A stretch of 64,000 nucleotides of DNA from Myxococcota bacterium (GCA_023150805.1 JAKLKF010000010.1:31797-95796), one strand, 5' to 3'; counted from the stretch's first letter, positions 36,053 through 46,749 are shown. The notes: generated by a model not told the origin, from the letters alone. Translations and numbers: made by a program.

Positions 36053-39000
36053 TGGCCGCCCGCTCCCCCCGCCGCCGCGAGGCCGTGCTCGCCTTCGACG
36101 CCCTGCACATCGAGGGCGGGCTGCTCGCGCCCGAGTGGCTCACCCGCGTCTCCCGGCTGGATGCCCCCGACCAGGCCGAGGCCGACTACCGTATCCCGAA
36201 GGGCCTCAACCTTCGCGACGAGATCGGCCGCTCGTGGCGCATCGCCCAGGCCCACCACGAGGAGTACCGCGCCGGGCTCGCCCGCAAGGCCGACGCCGCC
36301 GGGCTCTCGGCGCGCTTCGTGCGGGCGCTGCTCCGCGACGTGCTCGGCTTCACCTCGCTGGCCCCAGTGGCTCCGCTCGTCGTGGGCGAGCGGACGTACC
36401 CGATCGGCCACGCCGCGCTGGGCGGCCGGGTGCCGGTGGTGATCGCGCCGGCCGGCGCCGGGCTCGACACCCCCCACGCCGACTTCGGCGAGGGCGGGCG
36501 GCGCCGGAGCCCGTTCGGGCTGCTGCAGGAGGCGCTCAACGCCACGGACGCCGCCCTGTGGGGCCTGGTCTGCGACGGCGACCGCCTGCGCGTGGCCCGC
36601 GACAACGCGAGCCTCACCCGCCCGGCGTGGATCGAGGCCGACATCGCGCGCATCTTCGCCGAGGAGCGCTTCGCCGACTTCACCGCGCTGTGGCTGCTGG
36701 TCCACGAGACGCGCTTCGGCGCCGAGTCCGCCCGCCCCGAGGACTGCCCGCTGGAGGCGTGGCGCGAGGCGGGCCGCCAGGAGGGCACCCGCGCGCTCGG
36801 CCAGCTCCGCGTGGGCGTGAAGGACGCCCTGGAGGCGCTCGGCCAGGGCTTTCTGGCCCACCCTGACAACCACGCCCTGCGCGCCGCGCTGGAGGAGGGG
36901 CGGCTGTCGCGCCGAGACCTATTCCAGCAGCTCCTGCGCCTCGCGTACCGGCTGATCTTCCTGCTCACGGTGGAGGAGCGCGACCTGCTCCACCCGCCGC
37001 GCACGTCGGCCGCCGTCCGCGGCCTGTACGCCGACGGCTACGGCCTGCGCCGCCTGCGCGAGCGCGCCGCCCGCCGCAGCGCCCACGACCGCCACGACGA
37101 CCTGTGGGAGGCGCAGAAAGTGGCCCTGCGCGGGCTCGACCAGGGCGAGCCCCGGCTGGGCCTGCCCGCGCTCGGGGGCCTGTTCGCCGCCCGCCAGTGC
37201 CCCGACCTCGACGCCGCCCGCCTGCACAACCGCCACCTGCTCCAGGCCGTGTTCCGCCTGGCCTGGATGCGCGACGCCGCCGGGCTCGCGCGGGTGAACT
37301 GGCGGGACATGGGCCCCGAGGAGCTCGGGAGCGTCTACGAGAGCCTGCTGGAGCTGGAGCCCGAGGTCTCGGTCTCGGCGCGCCGCTTCAGCTTTTCCGA
37401 CGGCGCCGCCGGCAACGCCCGCAAGACCACCGGCAGCTACTACACCCCCGACAGCCTCGTGCAGGTGCTGCTCGACAGCGCCTTCGAGCCGGTGGTGCAG
37501 GACTCCCTCGCGGCCCACCCCGACCGCCCCGCTGAGGCGCTGCTCTCGCTGGCCATCGTGGACCCCGCCTGCGGCTCGGGCCACTTCCTGCTCGCCGCCG
37601 CGCGCCGCCTCGCCGCGCACGTCGCGCGGGTGGAGGCCGACGGCACCCCCTCCGCCGCCGACTACCGCCGCGCCCTGCGGCGGGTGGTGGGCCGCTGCAT
37701 CTACGGGGTGGACCTCAACCCGATGGCGGTGGAGCTGTGCAAGGTGGCGCTGTGGATGGAGGCGGTGGAGCCCGGCCTGCCGCTCGGGTTCCTCGACGCC
37801 CACGTCCGCTGCGGCAACGCGCTGCTCGGCGCCACGCCGGAGCTGATGGAGCAGGGCATCCCGGACGACGCGTGGACCGCGCTGGAGGGCGACGACAAGA
37901 AGGTCGCGAGCGGGCTCAAGCGCCGCAACAAGGCGGAAGCCACCGGCCAGCAGACCATGGTGTCGGTGTGGTCCAAGACGTCCGAGGACGAGGCCCGGAG
38001 CCTGCGCGACGCGGTGGCGGCGCTGGAGGCTGCGCCCGACGGCGACGCGAATTCGCTCGCGAAGAAGGAGGCGCGCTGGGCGGAGCTGCAAGCATCGGAG
38101 GCGTGGCGCCGGCAGCACCTCGTGGCGGACGCGTGGTGCGCCGCGTTCATGTGGCCGATGCCCGAGGGCGGCGGCGCGGTGACGGAGGCCGCGCCCACGA
38201 ACGCCGTGTGGCGCGACCTGCGCGACGGGCGCGGCGCGCCGCCGCCGGGGCTGGTCGACACGGTAGAGAAGATCGCGGCGGCGCAGCGGTTCTTCCACTG
38301 GCACCTGGCCTTCCCGACCGTGTTCGAGCGGGGCGGGTTCGACGTGGTGCTCGGCAACCCGCCGTTCGGCGGACAACTCCGTGAGCAGACTGCGATTTCT
38401 GCGAAAGAACATCAAGTGCATAAGAACCGCTTCCCGGACTGTGTTGGAGCGTACACGGATCCGTCGGCGTTGTTCTTGACGTTGGCCGCTGATGTGACGC
38501 GTGATGGTGGCTGCACTTCTCTGGTGCAACCAGTGTCACTGTTCAGCACGGATGGAGCATCCGGCGTGCGCAAACGACTGGCCCACATGAGTTCGTTCTC
38601 CCATTTGTGGATGACGACTGACGCCATTTTCTCGGATGCCTCAGTTCGGGTTTGTGCGCCAACGCTGCGAAAGCAGAAGATATCCCGTTGTTGTGTGTGT
38701 CGAAGTTTCGGAAATCGCTTTGAGTTGCGCGAGCCGATCGTGATCGACATGAGTGATCTGGCGTCCGAGCCGACGTGGGGTCATCTCGTTGCTGACATGG
38801 TCGGTGTGCCGCGGCTCGGTATTCAGGTTTCAGGCAAGATTAGGGACATCGCTTCGACAACGGCTGACTTCAGACAGCATTTCTACGGACTCGCCCCCTA
38901 TGTCACGGAGGCACCGGCTGATGGCTTTGATCTCCACGCGTTCCCGAAGTTGATCGTTACGGGACTCGTTGACCCGGCGCGTTGTCTGTGGGGAGAGCGG

Positions 39001-39552
39001 GCCTGCAAGTTCAACAAGGTCAACTGGGCAAGGCCAGTTGTTGATGCTCGCAGGTTGATCTCCGACCCGGAGATCGGAGCGTGGGGTAGGACTCGTCTTA
39101 CGCCAAAGATTATTGTTGCGACGCAGTCGAAGGTGGTTGAAGCGATTGCGGATATTGATGGCACAATGCTAAACACTGTACCAACGATCACGGTGAAGCC
39201 TCATGAGGATTCCATGATCTGGTTGGTGCTGGCCGTCATGCTCAGTCCGACGGCAGCCGTGTGGGCAATGTCTCGAAGCCTGGGGTCGGCTCTCGACGTC
39301 AAGACAATCAAGCTGACAGCGAAGCAAGTGGGTGAAATACCACTCCCTATGGAGCGAAACGCTTGGGCAGAGGCAGCCGAGATGGTTCGCCGGGCATCGG
39401 CCAGCCAATCTGACGAAGCCTATGGATTCCTGAAGGATGCAGGTGAATTGATGTGTCGTGCCTATGGACACCAGAACGCTGATGCGTTCAGCTGGTGGCT
39501 GGAACGTATGGGGAGCGCAGAACAGGAGACGGAACACATCGATGCGGACTAG
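36052..39552 (+). CDS. Eco57I/PglX-type N6-adenine DNA methyltransferase with a low-GC C-terminal part
   Basis: Of 1166 residues, the first ~460 are helical with a type IIG-like layout but no evident PD-(D/E)xK site. The SAM motif I is DPACGSGHFL (from residue 504), and the catalytic motif IV is NPPF (769-772), typical of N6-adenine enzymes. GRCIYGVDLNPMAVELCKVALW is the motif II-III region (cited in parts). After NPPFGG comes the target-recognition part, residues ~775-1166. That part is encoded by DNA of about 47-60% GC in lines I counted, against 78-83% before it. The enzyme should mark host DNA for the helicase operon. Its HNH partner follows 44 bases on. Confidence 0.9.
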   Translation: MAARSPRRREAVLAFDALHIEGGLLAPEWLTRVSRLDAPDQAEADYRIPKGLNLRDEIGRSWRIAQAHHEEYRAGLARKADAAGLSARFVRALLRDVLGFTSLAPVAPLVVGERTYPIGHAALGGRVPVVIAPAGAGLDTPHADFGEGGRRRSPFGLLQEALNATDAALWGLVCDGDRLRVARDNASLTRPAWIEADIARIFAEERFADFTALWLLVHETRFGAESARPEDCPLEAWREAGRQEGTRALGQLRVGVKDALEALGQGFLAHPDNHALRAALEEGRLSRRDLFQQLLRLAYRLIFLLTVEERDLLHPPRTSAAVRGLYADGYGLRRLRERAARRSAHDRHDDLWEAQKVALRGLDQGEPRLGLPALGGLFAARQCPDLDAARLHNRHLLQAVFRLAWMRDAAGLARVNWRDMGPEELGSVYESLLELEPEVSVSARRFSFSDGAAGNARKTTGSYYTPDSLVQVLLDSAFEPVVQDSLAAHPDRPAEALLSLAIVDPACGSGHFLLAAARRLAAHVARVEADGTPSAADYRRALRRVVGRCIYGVDLNPMAVELCKVALWMEAVEPGLPLGFLDAHVRCGNALLGATPELMEQGIPDDAWTALEGDDKKVASGLKRRNKAEATGQQTMVSVWSKTSEDEARSLRDAVAALEAAPDGDANSLAKKEARWAELQASEAWRRQHLVADAWCAAFMWPMPEGGGAVTEAAPTNAVWRDLRDGRGAPPPGLVDTVEKIAAAQRFFHWHLAFPTVFERGGFDVVLGNPPFGGQLREQTAISAKEHQVHKNRFPDCVGAYTDPSALFLTLAADVTRDGGCTSLVQPVSLFSTDGASGVRKRLAHMSSFSHLWMTTDAIFSDASVRVCAPTLRKQKISRCCVCRSFGNRFELREPIVIDMSDLASEPTWGHLVADMVGVPRLGIQVSGKIRDIASTTADFRQHFYGLAPYVTEAPADGFDLHAFPKLIVTGLVDPARCLWGERACKFNKVNWARPVVDARRLISDPEIGAWGRTRLTPKIIVATQSKVVEAIADIDGTMLNTVPTITVKPHEDSMIWLVLAVMLSPTAAVWAMSRSLGSALDVKTIKLTAKQVGEIPLPMERNAWAEAAEMVRRASASQSDEAYGFLKDAGELMCRAYGHQNADAFSWWLERMGSAEQETEHIDAD

Positions 39553-39560
39553 CGCGTCGC
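38368..39560 (+). other. Low-GC segment covering the methyltransferase recognition domain
   Basis: Base use changes within a few codons of the NPPF motif (38356-38367). Lines at 38641, 39121 and 39301 have 52%, 47% and 48% GC, against 83% at 37561 and 78% at 36241. High GC returns in the HNH gene after 39600. The frame stays open throughout, so this is a join in a working gene, consistent with domain exchange. Confidence 0.8.
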
Positions 39561-39596
39561 GGGATGGGTCCCCTCGCTAAATCGAAAGGGAAGTTC

Positions 39597-40412
39597 ATGG
39601 ACTCTCATCTTTCCGTCATCGCGCGCACGCGCCTGGAGAAGGCCGCCCACGACAACGGCTTCGACCGGCCCCTGGGCCTCGACGGCCCGTGGCTGGTCTA
39701 CGACAGCAGCCACGCCCGCGGGCGCCTGTGGCTCACCGAGTGGGCCGGCTTCTCGCCGATCGCCGCCTTCTCGCACCCCGGCGTGGTCGGTGCGCTCACC
39801 GACCACGGCGTCGCCGTGTCGCACCCGGCGCCGCCCGACGCGGTCGGCGCCCGCAGCGTCAGCGACTACGACCAGCTCCACGCCCTCCTCCGCCGCGCGA
39901 TGCTGCTCGCCCGGACCCTGCCCGATGCCCTGTGGGAGACCTTCGCCGCGAAGACCGCGCACCTGCCCCAGACCACCGAGGCCGAGCGGCTGGTGGTGCA
40001 GCGGGTGGGGCAGGACCTGTTCCGCGGCGGCCTGCTCGACCTGTGGGGCGGCCGCTGCGCGATCAGCGGCCTCGCGGTGCCCGCGCTGCTGCGTGCGAGC
40101 CACGCGAAGGCGTGGAAGGACTGCGCCACCGACCGCGAGCGCCTCGACGCCCACAACGGCCTGCTTCTCGCCGCCCACCTCGACGCCGCCTACGACGTCG
40201 GCCTGATCACCGTGGAGGACGACGGGACGGTGGTGGTCTCCGACGCGCTCGACGCCGACGCGCGGGCGATCCTGGGGCTCGACCCGCCTCGGCGGGTGAG
40301 GGGACTGGTGGTGGGGCACCGGCCGTACCTGGCGTGGCATCGGGAGCGGGTGTTCGAGCAGCCGTCCCGGCGGGCGGAGCCCCGTTCCGGCGGCGACCCG
40401 GAGGCGCTGTGA
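39597..40412 (+). CDS. HNH endonuclease (HNH_2 type)
   Basis: I start at the ATG at 39597, preceded by AAAGGGAAG, giving 271 residues; an upstream in-frame ATG at 39564 lacks a site. The C-terminal half holds the HNH_2 nuclease: LWGGRCAISGL, then LRASHAKAWKD (catalytic His) and DAHNGLLLAAHLDAAYD (Asn and final His). The N-terminal half (GPWLVYDSSHARGR, LTEWAGFSPIAAF) is unassigned and may read the target. It sits between the methyltransferase and the CBS-HEPN gene, with which it shares a GTGA overlap. As the only clear nuclease in the operon it is the likely DNA-cutting effector. Confidence 0.85.
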   Translation: MDSHLSVIARTRLEKAAHDNGFDRPLGLDGPWLVYDSSHARGRLWLTEWAGFSPIAAFSHPGVVGALTDHGVAVSHPAPPDAVGARSVSDYDQLHALLRRAMLLARTLPDALWETFAAKTAHLPQTTEAERLVVQRVGQDLFRGGLLDLWGGRCAISGLAVPALLRASHAKAWKDCATDRERLDAHNGLLLAAHLDAAYDVGLITVEDDGTVVVSDALDADARAILGLDPPRRVRGLVVGHRPYLAWHRERVFEQPSRRAEPRSGGDPEAL

Positions 40413-41723
40413 GGGATCCGCACCCGGAACACGCGCGGGCGCTCGACTTCGACCGCTGGCGCGTCGCGGACATCACCACGTGCGACCTGTGGACGGCGGT
40501 CGATGATCGGCGGGCCGCCGAGGCGGCGGCCGACATGGAGGCGATGGCGTTCGCGGCGGCGCCGCTGGCGAGCGACGGCCGGCTCGTTTTCATCCCGGAG
40601 GAGCACCGCGCCCTCGGCGACCTGTGCGTGCGTGACCTCGCGCGTCCCGTCCGCGACGCCGAGGTCGTGGATGGCGCTGCGCCGCTGTGGTGCCTGGCTG
40701 ACGTGCTCAAGCCCGGGGCGTGGCCGTACGTTCACCGGGACGGCGGATTCGTCGGGATCGTAAGCACGGCGGATCTGGTGAAGCCCGCCGCCCGGATGGC
40801 CATGCTGGCGCCCGTGTTGTCCTTCGAGGCGGCGCTGGCGGTCCTGCTGCCCACGTATGCCGATGGTCGACTCGCCGACCTCGTCGATGGGAGGACAAAG
40901 CAGCAGATGGAGGCGCGGCGCAGCCGTGGCGTCGCGACGGGCGAGGAGCTGGAGGACGTGGAGCTGCTCACGTTCTCGGAGCGGCTGGCCCTGGTCGGCA
41001 AGCTCTCCGATCTGCAGCGCGACCTGGGGTCTGCCATCACGCAGGCCGACCTGGACGAGGTGAAGCGCGTCCGCAACCGCCTCGCGCACGGGGGACCGCT
41101 CGCTGCCGGGGCGAGGAGCAACCTCCACGTCCTGCGCGCGCTGTTGCCGGTCCTCGACCTCGCCCGGCGTGCATGGGACCTCGTCGATGAGCTCGTTGAC
41201 GCGGTCGGGCGGGCCGAAGGGGATGGGATTGTCGGTGTGGTTCGGGGGGCGAGTCTTGCTCATGGCGTGCTCCAGGAGGACGGAGGCGTCCTGCTCCTCT
41301 TGCGCCAAAGGCGGACTACCGAGACCCCCCTCCGCGAGCGCCGCGCGGTCGACCGAGACCCGCCCGGGTTCCCGGTCGTCGCTACCCCGCCCCGCGCGCC
41401 ACCGCGTTCCAGTCCACCGTCCCGGCCTGCACGCCCGCCTTCACCGCCCGCTTCACCGTCGCCCGCCCGCCCGGTCGCGCCGCTCGCGCCGGCTTCACCG
41501 GCGTCGGCGCGGGCGTGGTCGCCACGGCGGCGGCCGCCGCCCCGGTCTCCCGCCGCACCAGCTCCGCGTACCAGGCACGGGCCGAATCGGCGTCGGCGAA
41601 CCATAGCCGGGTCGTGTCGCCTAAAGCCGATCGCAAGCGGACACGGGTGTCGTCCGCCACCTCGGCAGATGGCGGCGACCTCCAAACACCGCGCTCGCCG
41701 CCTCCGCGGGGTGCGAGGGGGAG

Positions 41724-41734
<11 letters not shown>
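40409..41734 (+). CDS. CBS-HEPN protein, C-terminal end uncertain
   Basis: The start is the GTG at 40409 in a GTGA overlap with the HNH gene. Residues ~65-135 look like a CBS unit (DLCVRDLARPV, then GGFVGIVSTADLVKP). Residues ~135-250 are helical and contain R222-NRLA-H227, the R-x4-H motif of HEPN ribonucleases, followed by GG. HEPN proteins act as RNases or as structural partners in many defence systems; CBS units bind adenosine nucleotides. The frame runs on to 41734 (441 residues), but residues beyond ~265 are Pro/Arg-rich and lie opposite other genes. The true end has probably been lost or shifted, so only the first ~250 residues are secure. Confidence 0.65.
41382..41660 (-). CDS. Small hypothetical protein (92 residues)
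   Basis: The frame begins with GTG at 41660 without a proper ribosome site and lies opposite the doubtful 3' part of the CBS-HEPN frame. The product looks protein-like rather than shadow-like: TRLWFADADSARAWYAEL, an Ala/Pro/Thr linker, then a basic tail ending KAGVQAGTVDWNAVARGAG. I do not recognise a family. It would be the last gene after YchF on the minus strand. Either this frame or the C-terminal third of the plus-strand frame is false. Confidence 0.4.
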   Translation of the reverse strand: MADDTRVRLRSALGDTTRLWFADADSARAWYAELVRRETGAAAAAVATTPAPTPVKPARAARPGGRATVKRAVKAGVQAGTVDWNAVARGAG

Positions 41735-42818
<1,084 letters not shown>

Positions 42819-42905
42819 GGAGGTGTCCGGTAGGGAGGAGGGGGCGCCGGGATATCGGGGCGGCAAGGCGCGGGCCAGCAGGGCCGGTGACGAGGAGGTG
42901 GCGGC

Positions 42906-43688
42906 GTGCTGGGCTGGTGGCGGCGACGGCGGCGGCGGAGGTGGCTGGCGGCGCCGGTGCCCGAGGGCTGGCGGGGCCACCTGGAGCGGCGGGCGCCCTT
43001 CTTCCGGGCGCTGCCGGTGGCGGACCAGGCCCGGCTGCTGTCGCTCACCCAGGCCTTCCTGGCGGAGCACCCGGTGGTGGGGGCCGGCGGGATGGAGGTG
43101 ACCGAGGAGGTGGCGGTGGTGGTGGGGGCCAGCGCGGCGCGGCTGGTGCTGGGGCTGGACCTGGACCACTACGCGCGGCTGACCGAGGTGGTGGTCTACC
43201 CGCACGAGGCGCTGCGGGACCCGCGGGGGGAGGGGGCGCTGGCGGCCGGCGGCGGCTTCCTGGGCGCGGCGCACCGGCACGGCGCGGTGGTGCTGTCCTG
43301 GCCGGCGGTGCTGCGGGGGCTCTCGGGGCCCGGCGACGGGCACGACACGGCGGCGCACGAGTTCGCGCACGCGCTGGACCTGGTGGACGGGGCCTTCGAC
43401 GGGGCGCCGGGGCTGCGGGCGGCGGAGCACTACCGGCCGTGGGCCAGCGTGCTGGGGGCGCACTTCTCGCGGCTGTCGCGCGGGGACCGGCGGCTGCGGC
43501 GCGCGCTGCGGGAGTACGGGGCGACCGACCCGGCCGAGTTCTTCGCGGTGGCGACCGAGGCCTTCTTCGAGCGGCCGCGAGAGCTGCGGCGGCAGGCGCC
43601 GGCCCTGTACGCGGAGCTGGCGCGGTTCTACGGGCGCGGGCGGGAGGGTGAGGGGGAGGAGGGGCCTGGAAAAGGGATCAAAGGATAA
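42906..43688 (+). CDS. MtfA-like zinc metallopeptidase
   Basis: The start is a GTG at 42906 after GAGGAGG. The 260-residue protein has a basic N-terminus (run of Arg), then WRGHLERRAPFFRALP and FVVYP-type strands. The metal site is HEFAHALDLVDG near residue 151 (HExxH plus a downstream Asp/Glu), as in MtfA, the E. coli protein that inactivates the glucose repressor Mlc. An Mlc target has not been shown outside enterobacteria, so only the peptidase class is claimed. The C-terminus adds a Gly/Glu-rich tail. It is divergent from ychF. Confidence 0.85.
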   Translation: MLGWWRRRRRRRWLAAPVPEGWRGHLERRAPFFRALPVADQARLLSLTQAFLAEHPVVGAGGMEVTEEVAVVVGASAARLVLGLDLDHYARLTEVVVYPHEALRDPRGEGALAAGGGFLGAAHRHGAVVLSWPAVLRGLSGPGDGHDTAAHEFAHALDLVDGAFDGAPGLRAAEHYRPWASVLGAHFSRLSRGDRRLRRALREYGATDPAEFFAVATEAFFERPRELRRQAPALYAELARFYGRGREGEGEEGPGKGIKG

Positions 43689-43751
43689 CAGCCGGCACCT
43701 GCTTGGCTCCTGCTCGGCGGGGTAGAGTGGGGGTAGCACCGGGGGGCGCGG

Positions 43752-45050
43752 ATGGGGACGTGGAAGGTGGGAGGTGGCGTGGGTGTGGCGGCGCTGGCGG
43801 GGCTCGTGGGCCTCGTGGGGTGCGGCCAGGGGGAGGATCGGGCGCCGGAGCCGGCGGTGGCGACCGCCGGGCAAGCGGCGCCACCGCGTGACCTGGGCTA
43901 CGCGGCGGCGGGCATGCAGAAGGTGGCGCGGCCCAAGCGCAGCCGGGTGGATCCGGCCCAGGCGGCGGCCATCGCGGCGGAGCCGGCCGAGGGCGAGGTG
44001 AGCCTGGTCTTCGTGGGGGACACGATGGTGGGTCCGGCGATCCGGCCCTTCATCGAGGAGCACGGCGCGACCTGGCCCTTCGCGGCGACGGCCCCGCTGC
44101 TGCAGCAGGCGGACCTGGCGGTGGGCAACCTGGAGGGGGTGCTGGTCGCGTCGACGGACAAGCCGCACCCATGGAGCCAGCGGGCCGACCCGTCCTTCGC
44201 CCAGGCCCTGGTCTGGGCGGGGCTGGACGTGGTGAGCCTGGGCAACAACCACTTCGCGGACCACGGGGACGCCGGGGTGCTCGAGACGAAGGGCCACCTG
44301 GACGCGGCGGGCATCGGGCACTTCGGCGTGGGGGGCGACCCGCAGGCGGCCCGCGCTCCCTGGCGGGGCGAGGTGCGGGGGCTCCGGGTCGCGCTCCTGG
44401 GCGGCATCGCCGACAGCATCCTGCTGGACCCGGACTGGCTGGAGGATCCGGACAAGATCGCCCGGCGGCACCGGGACCTGGTGCGGGCCTACACCCACGA
44501 AGGTGGCGAGGTCGAGCAGGGCGCCTGGCTGCACAGCCCCGAGAGCCTGGCCGAGGACGTGCGGAAGGCGCGGGAGGTGGCGGACCTGGTGATCGTGGAC
44601 CTGCACTGGGGCGTGATCCTGTGGCGGCCGCCCTGGCCGGACCAGGTGGCGCTGGCCGAGGCGGCCACGGCGGCGGGCGCGGACCTGGTGATCGGCCACC
44701 ACGCCCACATCTGGCAGCCCGTCGCCCTGACCAACGGCCGGCCGGTGGTCTACGGGCTGGGCAACTACGTGATGGGCTTCGCGGACAAGCAGACGGCGGA
44801 GGGCCTGGTGGCGCGGGCCATCGTGTCGGAGCGGACCCGGCAGATCACCCGGGTGGAGCTGTTCCCGCTGGACACCTCGAACACGCCGAAGCGGGTGGCC
44901 TTCCGCAACCCGCTGCTGGCGGGGCCGCGGGCGCGCGTGGTGCTGGAGGACCTGGCGGCCTGGAGCCGGGCGTGCTGTGGCACGGAGGTCGAGCTGCGCG
45001 CCGACCGCGCCGTCCTGCACGTCCCCGCCAGGGCTTCCCTGGCTCCGTGA
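43752..45050 (+). CDS. CapA-family metallophosphatase-like lipoprotein
   Basis: The 432-residue protein has a signal peptide with lipobox GLVGCGQG (C24). The CapA fold landmarks follow in order: LVFVGDTMVG, AVGNLEGVLV, VVSLGNNHFADHG, GGIADS, IVDLHWGVI and IGHHAHIWQPV, then VYGLGNYVMGF. CapA/PgsA proteins belong to the metallophosphatase superfamily and were named for poly-gamma-glutamate capsule synthesis, but most homologues outside Bacillus have no shown link to it. No pgsB or pgsC genes are present. A remnant of a Cys-rich lipoprotein gene starts on its stop codon. Confidence 0.85.
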   Translation: MGTWKVGGGVGVAALAGLVGLVGCGQGEDRAPEPAVATAGQAAPPRDLGYAAAGMQKVARPKRSRVDPAQAAAIAAEPAEGEVSLVFVGDTMVGPAIRPFIEEHGATWPFAATAPLLQQADLAVGNLEGVLVASTDKPHPWSQRADPSFAQALVWAGLDVVSLGNNHFADHGDAGVLETKGHLDAAGIGHFGVGGDPQAARAPWRGEVRGLRVALLGGIADSILLDPDWLEDPDKIARRHRDLVRAYTHEGGEVEQGAWLHSPESLAEDVRKAREVADLVIVDLHWGVILWRPPWPDQVALAEAATAAGADLVIGHHAHIWQPVALTNGRPVVYGLGNYVMGFADKQTAEGLVARAIVSERTRQITRVELFPLDTSNTPKRVAFRNPLLAGPRARVVLEDLAAWSRACCGTEVELRADRAVLHVPARASLAP

Positions 45051-45195
45051 GCCTGCTCCCGCCGCTGCTGGGCTGCGCGTGCGCGGCGGTGGTCGACCCC
45101 TGTGTCGAGGACCCGGCGCGCCGGCCTGTGAGCGGGACGAGGACTGCGCCCGCCTCGACGCGGTCTGCCGCTCAGCGGACGGAGGGCCGCGGGTC
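45047..45195 (+). pseudogene. Remnant of a Cys-rich lipoprotein gene
   Basis: A GTG overlapping the CapA stop opens a frame with a short lipoprotein-like start (LLPPLLGCACAAVVDPC). After about 27 codons the sense moves to another frame that reads ACERDEDCARLDAVCRSADGG, a Cys pattern typical of myxobacterial lipoproteins, and this then runs into the amidase gene on the other strand. A frameshift and loss of the 3' part are the simplest reading. The evidence is short, so chance is not excluded. Confidence 0.35.
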
Positions 45196-46749
45196 GATGG
45201 GGGTGCGGGGGAAGCCCTCCTCGCCCCGGACGGCGGCCTCGACGGCAGCCATGGCGGCAAGGACGGCGGGCTCCTCCCAGGGGCGGCCGACGAGCTGGAC
45301 GGACAGGGGCAGGCCGGCGCTGCCGGACAGGAAGGAGCTGGCCTTGCGGTCCAGGCGGTCGCCGCCGGGCGTGGCGATGGCCTCGTCGGGGCGCACGGTG
45401 CTGACGGGCACGACGCCGGCGGGCAGGTCGAGGATGTTGTAGCGCATGGTGTGCCAGGCCCCCAGGCTCCAGTCGCCGGTCTGGTCGAGCAGGGCCGGGG
45501 GGGTGACGGTGGCGGGGCAGAGGACCAGGTCCAGGCCGGCGTCGGCCCAGGCGGAGAGCTCGCGCTGCTGCAGGCGGGTGCGGGCGGCGTTGAGCGCGAA
45601 GAGGCGGGCGACGGGCTTGTCGCCGAAGGCGCGCAGCAGGTGGGCGACGCGGCGCTCGCCGCGGGCCTCCATCACGGCGGCGGCGAGCTTGCGGGCGGCG
45701 GCGGGCAAACGCGCCATGGTGAACAGGGTGGCCAGGTGCACGGTGGGGCCCTGGTCGCCGACGCGGGCCCGGGCGGTGGCGGCGCCGTCGGCGCTGATGG
45801 ACCCGAAGTAGGTGTCGACCAGCTCCCAGCCGTCGGGCGGCCGGAAGTCGACGACGGTGGCGCCGGCCTGCCGCAGGGCCTGGGCGGCGCGCTGCACGGC
45901 CCGGGCGACGGGCGGGGTGGCGCCCATGACGCCGTCGTCGGTGTACACGCCCACCCGCAGCGCGGAGAGGTCGACGGCGCCTGGGTCGCCGGCCGGCAGG
46001 GGCGGGATCCGCGGGTCGAAGCGATGCTGGGCCTGGCTGGACAGGGCCTGCCACAGCAGGGCGACGTCGCCGACGGTGCGGGCCATGGGGCCGGTGGTGG
46101 CGCGCACGGTCTCCTGGCCGGGGATGCCGCCGGCCGAGCCCTGGACGGACCAGCGGCCCAGCGTGGGCTTGAGCCCGCAGACGCCGCACCAGGCGGCGGG
46201 GATGCGGATGCTGCCGCCGATGTCGGTGCCCAGGCCCAGCGGGCTCTGGCCGGTGGCGAGCAGGGCCCCCTCGCCGCCGCTGCTGCCGCCGGGGCTGCGG
46301 CCCAGGTCCCAGGGGTTGAAGGTGGTGCCCCAGATGTCGTTGTGGGTCTCCATCGCCAGCAGGAGCAGGGGCACGTTGCTCTTGCCGAGCACGACGGCGC
46401 CCTGGTCCCGCGCGGTGGCGACCAGCGCGGCGTCGGCGGTGGCGGGCTGCTCCAGCAGGGCCTTGATGCCGAGCGTCTGGGGCAGGCCGGGGGTGGCCAG
46501 GTTCTCCTTCACCGAGAGGGGCAGGCCGTGCAGCAGGCCGCGCGGCTGCCCGTCGCGCCGCTGCCGGTCGGCCTGCCGCGCCTCGTGCAGCGCCTGCTCG
46601 TCCAGGCGGTGGACCCAGCCGTGGACCTGGCCGTCGACGTCCTCGCGGCGGGCGTGCAGGGCGGCGACCAGCTCCTCGCTGGCGATCGAGCCCTCGTCGA
46701 GCAGCCGGCGCAGCTCGGTGGCGGGCAGGGTGTACAGGGGGGGGCTCAC
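45172..46749 (-). CDS. Amidase-signature hydrolase
   Basis: The start is the GTG at 46749, overlapping the stop of the upstream gene (GTGA), giving 525 residues. The Ser-cisSer-Lys site is visible: K in SVKENLATPG, the GGSSGGEGALLATG block with the two serines, and the nucleophile region GTDIGGSIRIPAAWCG. The C-terminus has SGSAGLPLSVQLVGRPWEE. Members hydrolyse amides (for example fatty acid or aryl amides, or peptide amides). There is no GatB or GatC neighbour, so it is not the tRNA amidotransferase subunit. It has no signal peptide. Coupling with the membrane protein upstream may be only positional. Confidence 0.9.
   Translation of the reverse strand: MSPPLYTLPATELRRLLDEGSIASEELVAALHARREDVDGQVHGWVHRLDEQALHEARQADRQRRDGQPRGLLHGLPLSVKENLATPGLPQTLGIKALLEQPATADAALVATARDQGAVVLGKSNVPLLLLAMETHNDIWGTTFNPWDLGRSPGGSSGGEGALLATGQSPLGLGTDIGGSIRIPAAWCGVCGLKPTLGRWSVQGSAGGIPGQETVRATTGPMARTVGDVALLWQALSSQAQHRFDPRIPPLPAGDPGAVDLSALRVGVYTDDGVMGATPPVARAVQRAAQALRQAGATVVDFRPPDGWELVDTYFGSISADGAATARARVGDQGPTVHLATLFTMARLPAAARKLAAAVMEARGERRVAHLLRAFGDKPVARLFALNAARTRLQQRELSAWADAGLDLVLCPATVTPPALLDQTGDWSLGAWHTMRYNILDLPAGVVPVSTVRPDEAIATPGGDRLDRKASSFLSGSAGLPLSVQLVGRPWEEPAVLAAMAAVEAAVRGEEGFPRTPIDPRPSVR

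Noticed and set aside
40190..41308. Minus-strand frame of about 370 codons under the HNH and CBS-HEPN genes
   Set aside because: Composition is Arg/His/Gln-rich as expected for an antisense shadow, and the opposite strand has recognisable motifs.
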